From Isoetes taiwanensis (lineage: Eukaryota; Streptophyta; Lycopodiopsida; Isoetales; Isoetaceae): a stretch of 64,000 bases of DNA. Numbering within the stretch: position 1 is the first letter of the stretch; each line of letters begins with the position of its first letter. The translations under genes and the position numbers were made by a program. The notes under the pieces are model-generated. The model saw only the letters and a program-made list of their open reading frames with translations, made no database searches and had not been told where the DNA came from. The stretch is taken from NCBI GenBank assembly GCA_021234155.1, contig JAJEKV010000066.1, positions 374,001 to 438,000 of the forward strand. Direction: 5' to 3'. Below, piece after piece: positions 1 through 9,801 of the stretch.

Positions 1-903
1 TACAGAACCTCAAAGTCATATTCCTCCAAAAATTCTATCCATCTCCGTTGGCAAAGATTGAGATTAGCCTGAGTGAAGATATACTGGAGACTTTGTTGGT
101 CTGTATCGAGTTGGAATCGTCGTCCCAGAAGGTAATGGCGCCAAATGCGCAAGACACGGACGACACCAAGCAATTCCTGGTCATGAGTGGGATATCTCTG
201 CTCAGCATCGTTCATTTTCTTGGAATCATTAGGTAAAGTAAGGACATGTGCAGAGGTTAAGGCGTCCTTCAACTGTTGGAACCCTGACTGAACCTTACTT
301 TTCCAATGTGCTGCCCAATCCTTCACTCTCTCATGCTTGGTTAAGTCCGTAAGGGGTGCGGCAATCTTAGCAAAGTCCTTAACGAACTTACGGTAATAGC
401 CTGCCAAGCCTAGAAAACTTCTGACCTCTGAAACATTGGTAGGGGCCGACCAGTCTTTAACTGCCTCAATTTTTGTTGGATCTGTAGCAATGCCCTCTGC
501 GGACACAATATCCCCCAAATACTCGACGCGAATGGTCGCAAATTTGCACTTAGAGAACTTAGCAAACAGCTGATGGCGCCGCAATTTCTAAAGTGCCCAT
601 TTAAGGTGGTCTTCATGCTCCTCGAGGGTTTTACTGTATATAAGAATGTCATCAAAGAAAATAATGACAAACTCATCTAAATAGTCTCTGAAAACTTCAT
701 TCATAAGACGCATGAAGGTTGCTGGTGCATTAGTGAGTCCAAAAGGCATAACTGTGAACTCATAATGTCCATAACGGGTATGGAAGGCGGACTTATGAAT
801 GTCCTCCTTAATGCGTATTTGATGATAGCCAGAGCGAAGATCTATCTTAGAAAAATACTTAGCCCCCTGTAACTGATCCATAAGGTCATCGGCCCTTGGT
901 AAT
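1..903 (-). pseudogene. Ty3/gypsy pol, 3' part: reverse transcriptase core and RNase H (broken)
   Basis: This is the downstream half of a gypsy polyprotein read on the minus strand. It encodes the reverse transcriptase that copies the element RNA and the start of RNase H. The frame from 881 to the left edge reads [14 protein letters not shown], then [13 protein letters not shown], then [10 protein letters not shown], the FDDI/YxDD-class catalytic motif. It continues through a connection segment ([15 protein letters not shown]) into RNase H-like sequence ([15 protein letters not shown]). A TAG at about 588 interrupts the frame. The RNase H lacks the usual first catalytic block: the sequence goes straight from LTLPNDSKK to the [15 protein letters not shown] segment, so part of the domain is deleted. 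The copy is therefore dead. It is the same element as the gag-protease-RT part at 7423-9801, separated by an inserted LINE. Integrase and the 3' LTR would lie left of the window. Confidence 0.9.
887..903. repeat. Left copy of the 17-bp LINE target-site duplication
   Basis: The 17 bases catcggcccttggtaat at 887-903 recur exactly at 7423-7439. On the minus strand they encode LPRADD of the gypsy reverse transcriptase. The coding sequence resumes across the pair, so this is a target-site duplication made when the LINE between them inserted. Confidence 0.93.
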
Positions 904-1387
904 TTTTCTTTTTATTGAAGGCTATTTATATTTAAGTATAAGTTAAATGTACAAAAAAGAGCTTTTTTCAAGGGAAGTTTAACCCTTTAGAAAATTCAAG
1001 TCTGTGCAAAATAGAAAGTAGCAGTAGTAGAGACAGAAATCGAGATGCCTTAAATCCTGAGCTTAATGGACTGTTTTAAGATTCAGGTTTGCGCATTTCC
1101 TTGCCCTCCCTTTGAAGATAGTGTGGAAGACGCAATAAACACACATGCAGGTACCCGCTTTTGCCATGTTATATCTTCCTTTAGCATCCTTGGCCTTGCA
1201 AAGCAGCTCCCTCCGAATATCTAAATTCTGGTCACAACAACAACCACAGGTGCAAATTGTTTCTCCGTGCATAGAGGTATCAACAGCTCCAAAGAACTTA
1301 ATCCATTCCTGGTTAATATCAGCCTTGTTTTTCTTCCATTTGAGCCTCCTGGTCATAAGAAAAAGAGTATCTGCAGTAGCAACCATA

Positions 1388-3820
1388 TCACCCATTAATA
1401 TTCAATATCCAATTGATGTCATACAATACCTGTTTAATGATTCCTTCCGAGGGGATTATTTCATAGTTAAAAATGAAGGCATTCCTTCCTTTCCAAATCC
1501 TCCATAGGAGGATATGGATTCTCCAATCAGTCGGGTTGATGGGCATAAAGAAATCTCTTTGGCTCAGGGCCACCAGGTTTTGACCAAGGATATTAGAGGC
1601 TAGTTCCAATATCCACTCCGACCACAGGCATGATCTGAAGAGATGTTCCTCATCCGCTTTGTCAACAAGACACCTGTCACATATATCCGAATTAGTCATT
1701 GATAATCGAAACCTCTTACAGTTGGTTGCCAGGCCTTTGTGCCATAACTGCCACATGAAAGCCTTGATCTTTGGATTGATGGGGCTTCTCCACATGAAAT
1801 CCAAGTTCTTTCTGGCCATGTTCGGGGTGACCCCCCATTTTAAATGAATAGTGATTTCCTGTTGACTCATTAAGAATCTGTAGGCCAGCCTGACTGTATA
1901 TCCCGTTTTACCTTTGTGATTCCATGGGTCTGGGGCGTGAGACCATCTGCCTTGCATGACAATGTTAATGATGGCTTCATAGAGCAATTTCGTTTGATTA
2001 TCCTCTCCAGCAAGGATAGAATTCTGGAAATGGATAATGCCATTATCATCAAAGAGATGACTGATTAGAAATATCCCTTTTTGCTTCCATAATTTGGCTT
2101 GCTCTGGGAAGTGGCAGGCAAGGCAAAGATTGGGATTATCAAGGATTAAGGCCGGGTTCCAGAAAATGGATTTCTCCATAGAGAGACCCTTTTCCCAAGT
2201 ATACATCTGTCTAACCTCAATCCAGGCTTTGATCCATTTCTTGATTATACCTGGAGTCGCAGCAGGGACTGAGAAAGGAAAAAAGATAGAATAAGGCAAT
2301 TCCATTTTGAGGATCCTCCATCCGTACGGGTGACATTTATTGATGTAGTGTTTGATCAGAATCGAAATAGGATGCTTGATTCTATCATAGCAAGCCCTGT
2401 GAAAATATTTGGCAGCTAATGCCAATCCCTGCTTTCTGATGTTCATGGTACCTAGACCCCCTTCCTTTTTGGGTTTGCAGCATTCCTCCATAGAGACAGG
2501 GTGCCAGCATCTTCTGTTTTGACCACATGCAATAAACCTGCCAATAATACTTTGAAGCTTGTTAATGAACTTTTTGGGTGCTAGAATGACCGAGGATTGA
2601 TAAACCTGAGAAGAGGAGATCACAAAGTTGGCAATTATGGCTCTTCCATTTTTAGAAAGATACCTAGAGTTTAGGGAGTCAATCTTTTTATAGAATTTTT
2701 CAATAATATCAAGCCACAAATCGGAAGCATTACTTCTGATGGCAAAAGGGATTCCTAAAATCTTAGATTTAGTGCAAGGGGAATAATACTTACATCCAAA
2801 AAGATCAGCCGCTTGAGTACCTTTGTCAATCTCCCTAGATTGAATGGCAGATTTAAGAGGATTAATTCTACATCCCGATGCATGACCAAAATCTTGAAGG
2901 ATGCTTTCAGTGTTGATGATGGAATCGTGGTCCATTGAGGTCAGAATGAATGTATCATCAGCAAAATGTCCATTAAGAATTTGGTCCACCTGGGGATTGT
3001 CTGGAAGCTGAAGACCTTTAATGGAATTATTGTTCTTGGCATCATCCAGTCTGCTATGCAAAGCTTCCATAACAATTAAAAATAGAAAGGGTGCAAGAGG
3101 ACAACCTTGTTTGACCCCTCTTTGAATTGAGAAGAAGGGGCTACTCTCGCCATTAATAAGAACTGCAGATCTAGAATTACTAAGAATAGCTTTGAACATA
3201 TCAATGCTCTCCTCATCGAAGCCTATAGCCCTGCAACTTTTGAAGAGAAACTTCCAACTAACCGTGTCGCCCGCTTTTGTAATATCCAATTTGAGGAGGG
3301 CTATATCTTGCTTGGAGTCTTTAGCCCATTGCAGTCCTAAAATTGCAGTAACCACATTATCAAGGATGAACCTGTCTTTGAGATAAGCTGATTGAGTGCT
3401 ACTAATAACAGAGTCCAAAACTTTCTTGAGCCTGGCAGCTATAGCACCTGCAATGATCTTGTAGATGACATTAGTTAGAGAAATAGGCCTATAATCAGCA
3501 AAGGAAATGGGGGAATCAATTTTCGAGATAAGAGTGATGAGGCTAGTGTTGATTCTGGCATCCAAGCGCTTACATATCCTAAATTCATTGGCCAGCTTGG
3601 TGACTCCTTCACTTAGGATAGGCCAGGCCTTCTTAAAAAATTCGGCTGGTAATCCATTTGGTCCCGGGGTTTTTCCATTGTCCATGCCCGAGACAACTTC
3701 CTTAAGCTCGTTTTCGGTGAAGGGGGAAGAAATCATCTCGTTCTGATTGCTACTAACTTTGCTCCTGATATTGATGAAGGTTTCCATCACATCATCCGAA
3801 CAGTCAGTATTGGTACCCAT
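1388..3820 (-). pseudogene. LINE ORF2, reverse transcriptase and zf-RVT part
   Basis: An 810-residue open stretch encodes the non-LTR reverse transcriptase that primes DNA synthesis at the nicked target. Visible blocks are NGKTPGPNGLPAEFFKKAW near the start, YRPISLTNVIYKI, LKLDITKAGDTVSWKFL, GVKQGCPLAPFLFLI and the catalytic HFADDTFIL. In most such enzymes the second block reads AFDTV or similar. Here it is AGDTV, possibly a substitution in this copy. The C-terminal third carries the plant zf-RVT region (RSPINPKIKAFMWQLWHKGL, then CDRCLVDKADEEHLFRSC) and ends with LLWRIWKGRNAFIF. It is in the same frame as the endonuclease segment upstream, from which it is separated by one TAA (3944-3946). 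ORF2 was therefore originally a single protein of about 1220 residues. Confidence 0.93.
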
Positions 3821-3943
3821 GATGTTAGTGAAGTGATCAACAGCAGCCTTCTTAAGATCATGGTCTCCAGAGATGAGGACATCACCAACTTTAACCTCAT
3901 AAATCTGATTCCTCTTAAGCCTAGTCTTGGCTTTGATGAAAAA

Positions 3944-5047
3944 TTATTTGGAGTTGCATCTCTCGTCTTCTTTGAGCTCCTTAATTTTAGCTTTCATTTT
4001 CCAGCCCTTTGCAATGTCAATTTCTTCTTTTTCTATCTGGATCTTTATTTCATCCTGCTGATCAGTAGGAGCAGTGCTGAGCCTGTGTCTTAGGTAAGCT
4101 AAATTAGCTTGCTTTTGACAGTGGATCTCCTTTCCCCATTCTTTCAACCAACTCTTGATATGCTTAGCCAAATTAATCCACCACCACATCCATCCATGGT
4201 CTCCAGCCGGTTTGGGGTGGCAATTGGATATATCTTGAAGCTTGGTTAGGAAGTCTTCATGATCTAGAAGGCTGACATTCATCTTAAAAAAAGATTTCCT
4301 TTTATTGTGATTACCTGTACCAATCAGATTGATCAGTTGAGGGTAGTGATCAGAGAGGGTGTAGCCTGTCAGATTATCAACCCTACTGCTTTTGGTCCAA
4401 ATGTTTTTACTGAGATAAAATCTGTCGTGCAAGCAGCAGATGGGGTCTGCTCTGTGATCGGACCAACTAAAAGAGTTGGGTTTAGTTCTGGAAAGCATGA
4501 GATTATGATCAGAAAGGAGGTTGGCCCAGGCGCACATCTCTTGAGGCAAAAGAGCCTTGAAATTCCTATTTTTCATAAAGCTATCAGTAAGCATGTTGAA
4601 ATCCCCACCTATGATCAAATCATCAATATCCAGGTTAGCTAGGCTAGAATTGATTTTGTTCCAAACCAAAATTCTATCAGAGGGATTGTGATAAGAGTAA
4701 ACATTAACTAAAGCAATTTTACCAGACCCCAGCCTGCCCACCAAGATCTGCCATCTACCATTGTTATCATGTATCATATGATCTATTTGCAGATCAGTCC
4801 TCTGGTTCCATGCTATATCAATTCCTGCAGAAGAGTCGTTAGCACTAATAGACCAAATTCTAAAATTGGGGGGAAGAGCCCTAGAGATAATAATATTATG
4901 GTTGAGGTCATGAATCTTGTGCTCCTGAATGAGTAAGATGTCAGGGTTAAGGGAGGACAGACAGACTTTTAAACGCTCCCTTTTGATAAGGTTATTAATT
5001 CCCTGGAGATTCCAGGTGATGATCTTTAAGGAGTTATACATTAACAT
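3944..5047 (-). pseudogene. LINE ORF2, apurinic-type endonuclease part
   Basis: This 367-residue N-terminal part of ORF2 is an exonuclease-endonuclease-phosphatase fold that nicks target DNA. The active-site blocks are ITWNLQGINN at the start, LLIQEHK (catalytic Glu), IIGGDFNML (Asp/Asn) and LSDHYP (Asp-His). The frame ends in DERCNSK followed by TAA. Reading through that stop gives FFIKAKTR and continues in frame into the reverse transcriptase, as expected for the family. The stop is therefore a single nonsense mutation in an otherwise open ORF2. The start Met at 5047 fits the usual position, a few residues before the ITWN block. ORF1 ends about 65 bases upstream. Confidence 0.92.
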
Positions 5048-5111
5048 TTATACAAACCTTTGGCCATCCTAGACTGAATGGCAAAATTTCTGGGAATAAC
5101 CCTGACTGGTC

Positions 5112-6983
5112 CTACATAGGATTGTTTCTGCCCCCTACCTCTCGTTTTGTGATCTGCTTCCAGCCTTCGTCATCACAGGATTGTAAAAATTCATTCTCAG
5201 AACTATAGCTCTCAGATTCGACCTCAGAATGGTTATCATCTTTGAGAGGGAAGGAGAGAGTCATAATATCAGTTTTGAATTTGACCTCCATATTGACATT
5301 TCTAAGTAAAAAATTCCAGTTATTGTCAAAATAAGGAGAGTTGGGTTCGGTATTAAGGATATACTCCTTTTTATCATCTGTATGAACTCGAGAAGCAATC
5401 TCATTAGTAACCTTATTGCTCTTATCTGCCTCGTCATCAGTTTCTTTCTTTTTGGGGTGCCATTCTTGTCTGATGATGAGAGGGGGCTTTATATTACGGG
5501 GGCCTCTGTCACAAGTAGGAGGCTCTGGAACTCTGAGAACAGGAAGTTTAGAGTAAACAATATTCAATTCCATAGTTCTGCCCTCTGAAAGTTTAATTGT
5601 AACATTCCTCAACCATTTAGAATCTATTTCCTTGGAAATACAAATCGAGGGAAGTTAGTTTGAGGAATGTTTATAGAGAAATGATATCACCCAAATTACC
5701 CGATATTGCCTTCAGGTGAGAGAGAGCCCATAAAGCAGGAGGCAAGTTGGGGAGGGTGATCCAAGTAGAGGTAGAAATATGATTAGTGTTACCTAAGGTG
5801 AAAAAAGGGCTCCATCTCATAATATAGAATTCATTGTTGCTAATTTTGCCCAGCTTCTTTTTTAATGTAGGTAACACTAAAATTATCTCTGCACAAGATT
5901 TGAAAAGTTTTGTCGTCGATCTTGAGCAGGGAATGAATGGGGACTCTGTGGGTCTTGGTAATCCAAAACTTAACTTCACCAATGGATGGGCAATTGATAG
6001 GAAAATGAATGAGCAGGCCTCTTTCAGAATATAAATTAACAGCTGTGGAATCTTGGATACCTGAAAGATCTATATAATCCGAGTTAGCTATGGGTTTATC
6101 AGACGGGTTATCACAGGAGACAATGTTAAGCAAAGCATTTTTATAAGAGGGAAGAATTTGACCTTTAGCTTTGTCGCTTTTACCCAGAATGGGGATCCGG
6201 TTGCTGACACTTTGATCTCCAATGATGGTACTTGTCTTGCCCATTCCAGAGTTATTTATGCCCTCGTAGTTCTTGCAGTCGCACTGCTCCGTCTCAAGTG
6301 GTGTCCTTCTTGAGCCTAGTATGATAGATGCCATATTCCTGAGAGACGTCCCTTAAGACTAAATCCGCGCCCGACGGAAGCTTGCTCAAAGCTTGCTTAT
6401 GGTGTCTTTCTATGACATGGTCTTCAGCTTCCTTCCACCTTTTGATCAATTTTATGGAAGCATTGGAGTTCCATTTGAGGTTGTCCAGGTCGACTAGCGT
6501 GGTTTTTACCAGATTGAGGAGCTCGTTCATGGATTTCTGAAAAATATTGTTTTTAAGGCTACAGCAATCTGATTCAGAGTGACCTTGCTTAACCATAATT
6601 CTTTTACAGAGATTTCTGTCCATTTCTTGAAGCAACTCGAGAAAATTCCAAGTCCAATCTCGGTCATTTGCCCTGCCGGAAGCATAATCCTTCTCCAAAG
6701 CTTTCATCTTGTCCAAGGTGTCACATATAACCCCATCCCCAAGCACATCCATGCATACCGCTGCTGTTTTTTGCTGATCTTGTATAAGCGCAAAGGTAAT
6801 GTACATGGTTTTCATCTTTTCCCACACCTTATCTTTCCTGCCCTCTAACCAAAAAATGTTCGTCCATTCTTCATCTTCAATGATTCGGAGGGCCTTCTCC
6901 CTTTCAATTGGGTTTTTGGGGAGAGCCGATCTATTTTTCTCAGTTCTGCTTGACATTCTTAGTTTTCCCCCGCAAATCTCCAC
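5112..6983 (-). pseudogene. LINE ORF1 (nucleic-acid-binding protein), frameshifted
   Basis: ORF1 of plant L1 elements encodes an RNA-binding protein of the ribonucleoprotein particle. Here it is spread over at least four frames on the minus strand: 6983-6294, 6334-5840, 5982-5671 and 5612-5112. The best marker is the segment MRWSPFF followed by TWITLPNLPPALW, typical of the DUF4283 domain. One frameshift is visible in an A-run near 5850-5860, where VTYIKKEAGQN in one frame and TLKKKLGKISNNEF in the next overlap. The piece 6983-6294 is charged and helical-looking. The tail 5612-5112 is acidic and low in complexity. There are too many breaks for a working protein, unlike ORF2. Confidence 0.75.
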
Positions 6984-7422
6984 ACTAGGATCTGCAAGTC
7001 CGTGAAGAACCAGGCCGGCCGGAGGTCAAAGAAATCTGTCCAGTGAAGAATGGGCTCAATCCCGAATCTTTCCAGTACCGAAATTTGAAAGAGGTTTCGT
7101 GAAAATCTTCCTAAGGCAAGGTAACCCGAATTATGGGCCGAGACTCTTAAAGAACCTACTCTATCAAAGCACAGAATACTAAGATAATGACTGCTAAGAT
7201 TTTATCTACTAAATCCAATTCTGGTTCTGGAACTGTACGACTGAATGATTAAGCTATCCAATGCTGCGACTGTCGCATCGAAGTTAGAGGGAATATCCGG
7301 GAAGCCCAGACCCTGGAGAACAGCCTCCAAGAAGGCCTCATCCATCGAGTCTGGGTTTCGCACGGAGTCCGAGGCGCCAAACGAAGCGCCCAACGTTCAT
7401 CCTCCCCGTCGGAGTGTTGTTC

Positions 7423-7439
7423 CATCGGCCCTTGGTAAT
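7423..7439. repeat. Right copy of the 17-bp LINE target-site duplication
   Basis: This is an exact repeat of 887-903, next to the LINE 5' end. Removing 904-7439 restores a continuous gypsy reverse-transcriptase reading through the motif RADDLMDQL. Confidence 0.93.
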
Positions 7440-8064
7440 GCATATCGATTTTTGATAGTATGCTTATTGAGAGCTAATGATAGTCAATACACATTCGCAA
7501 GGTGCCATCTTTCTTTTTAACAAACAAGATAGGGGCTCCAAAAGGTGAGACACTGGGTCGAATGAAACCTAACTTCAAAAGTTCTTGTAATTGCTGCTTG
7601 AGTTCTGCTAACTCAGGTGTACTCATACGGTAAGGAGCCTTACTGGTAGGCTTGGTACCGGGTTGAAGTGCAATTTCACACTCTACCCCCCTAAAAGGTG
7701 GCAGCTTGCGAATCTCATCTGGAAAGAGATCTTGGAATTCATGAATAAGGCTGGCTATGGTGGGAGGCAACCCTTGAATGACTTCCTCTTGCCGGGCGTC
7801 AAAAGATGCTAACCGAGCAATACAAGCCACTTGCCTACATTGAATGGCCTTATCCAATTGTCTCAATGAGAGGCACTGCATAATGGGATGTGTTGGATTA
7901 CCTGAGATCGTGACGCGGGTCCCATTGGCTGCATTAAAGGTAACAACACGCTTCTCACAATCTATATTGGCTTTTGCTGCTAACTTCCTTGATATTTTTT
8001 TCGATAAAGTGCTAGAGGTGGCACCCAGGGGTCCGATAGGTGGTGCAAGAAAAAAAGCTTCCAC
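7440..8064 (-). pseudogene. Ty3/gypsy pol, N-terminal reverse transcriptase segment
   Basis: This minus-strand segment encodes the first third of the gypsy reverse transcriptase. It includes LIHEFQDLFPDE, then ECEIALQPGTKPTSKAPYR, then the substrate-loop block PFGAPILFVKKKDGTLRMC-IDY. After IDYH a one-base frameshift occurs. In the shifted frame the next family motif follows (ALNKHTIKNRYALPRADD), and the sequence then runs into the TSD and the LINE. The upstream part (FFLAPPIG, NPTHPIMQCLS) is the linker from protease to RT. It overlaps the gag-protease frame by a shift, so the junction is also broken here. Confidence 0.9.
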
Positions 8065-8066
8065 CT

Positions 8067-9801
8067 CTAAGGCCGAATTACCTCCAGATCAGCAAATTGC
8101 CTGTTCAGCATAAGAGCTCCTACAAATACAAGGCAACAGGAGCCGAACCTAGCTGAGGAACCTGGGCAGAATGTACGTCTCGCCAAGAATTCCATCCCCA
8201 CAATTAAGTCATATTTCCCAATATTCATGAGCTCTGCCCCGAAAGTAATAGATGCGCCTGGTAACTGGATGTTCAAAGTAACACGATGGCCTTGGGTGTG
8301 GTGAACAGCTCCACTAGCTAGGGTAACTGGTCTGGACTTAGATTTCAAAGGGGTTAGCTGCAAAGCTTTGGCCAACCTAGGGGATGCAAAATTATGGGTA
8401 CTACCAGTGTCCATGAGAATAACAAAGGGTTTGCTATCAATATGGCCAACTGTAGAGATGACACTAGATTGAGATTCGGCTTGACCCGTCTCAATAGCAG
8501 CAAAAATGTGGGACTCACCTTGGATATAGTCAGCCGGCTCCTCGTCTGCCAAAGGTGGGAGGTCACAAAAAGGTGCCAGCTCGTCCCAATCCACTTCGGC
8601 CAAAGCTGCCTGTGTTACTTGATTGATATAAGGACACTCGTGCATACGGTGACCTGGACGAAAACATCGAAAACAGGCCTTATCATGTCGGAGCTGCTCC
8701 CGAGCGTTTTGTGGCAGAGACTGGAGGAGCTGCTGCACTGCAGGCCCCGGGGCACCCAACTTATCAGGAACATTAAAGGTGACTTTCTTTTCGGACTTCT
8801 GATAAGGAGGTTGTTGAGGAGGTCCTGGACTAGGCGAACGGGCCTTGTACGGGATGTATGGCTTGCTCTGAGGTGCAGCCTGAGGACGTTGATAAGGTAC
8901 TCTTGGTGTGTCGTCTTCCAAACTTAAGGCTTTTGCTTCAGCCTCAGCTACTGTCTTGGGATCAATGGCGCGGACCATCTTCCTTAATGTGGGTGACAAG
9001 CCCTCCACATACCCTTCAACTGCGCGGCGTTCATTGATCCCTGGAACATAGAGCCCGAGGCGCATGAATTCGTCGGTATAGGCCTGCACTGACATGCCGC
9101 GCTGCTCCAAGCGATAGAATGTCTGTATCTGTTTACAGCGATGTGTGCGAGGAACATAATGGGACTTGAATGCCTTGGCAAAGGTTTTGAACTTGCAATG
9201 TCCCCTATTAAGCGCATGTGATCGCACATACCCCTTCCACCATATTCTTGCAGATTTCGTGAGATTGGTGGTGGCTACTTTGCCAATGTCTTTGTCGGTC
9301 ATACCATAAGACTTGCCAAACTCGCGCATCTCATCGAGCCAGGACTCGGCGTCGACACCGGAACGGCTAGTGCCGGAGAACTGGGCAAGTCGGCGGTTCT
9401 TCCAGATGCTCGTGATTGCAGAATCAACAGTTTTCTAGTAATCTTTCTTCCTGGACTTATCACGGCTTTGTTTAGAACTGGCAGAGTCCAAAGAGTCATC
9501 ATAATCGGAAGAGTCCGAGCTACTATCCGAAGACAAGGAATTGTGGCGACGCTTAGAGCGTGTTGGCGTGGGTGGAGCCACCTCGGTAATTGGCACTTCA
9601 GGTCTCTTCCACAGCAACAGGGCCTATAGGCCTTTGAAGAACGTATTGCTGCAACTGAGCCATCTGGCGCTTAATGATAAGCAGCTCTTGCTCAGGCGTT
9701 AGTCGACCTGGTTCTACGGGTGTCGCCCACGGAGGGGGACGTGCACCGTCTAAAATAGCAATGAAGAGAAGATAAGCATAACATGCACAGGGTACTCGCA
9801 A
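8067..9801 (-). pseudogene. Ty3/gypsy gag and aspartic protease
   Basis: This is the structural part of the same minus-strand gypsy element. From the N-terminus, a segment at 9801-9598 (LTPEQELLIIKRQMAQLQQ) is in a different frame from the following serine-rich stretch (SSDSSSDSSDYDDSLD, 9617-9437). A TAG at 9434-9436 then interrupts. The long open part 9329-8067 holds the retroviral-type gag core (IWWKGYVRSHA, FKSHYVPRTHR, YTDEFMRLGLYVPGI). It also has a CCHC zinc knuckle CFRCFRPGHRMHEC (about 8640-8680; spacing C-X2-C-X4-H-X4-C) and the protease block ILMDTGSTHNFASP (about 8390-8425). Gag packages the RNA and the protease cuts the polyprotein. The frameshift and the stop mean this copy cannot make full-length Gag. 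No 5' LTR or primer-binding site was found upstream. Confidence 0.88.

Larger units (their letters stand above)
904..7422 (-). mobile_element. L1-type non-LTR retrotransposon (LINE), nearly full length, nested in gypsy pol
   Basis: A 6.5-kb LINE on the minus strand is bounded by a 17-bp TSD. Its 3' end is at 904, where the minus strand ends in a short A-rich tail (AATAAAAAGAAAA). Its 5' end is at about 7422. The order on the minus strand is a 5' leader with a possible short N-terminal frame (7202-7393), a frameshifted ORF1 (about 6983-5112) and ORF2 (5047-1388) with endonuclease, reverse transcriptase and a zinc-binding C-terminus. A roughly 480-bp 3' region follows. ORF2 has only one in-frame stop, so the copy is relatively young, although ORF1 is decayed. 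The family resembles plant L1 clade elements by its DUF4283-like ORF1 segment and the zf-RVT tail. Confidence 0.92.

Noticed and set aside
48-236. Plus-strand frame at the left edge
   Set aside because: It is the antisense of the gypsy RNase H segment.
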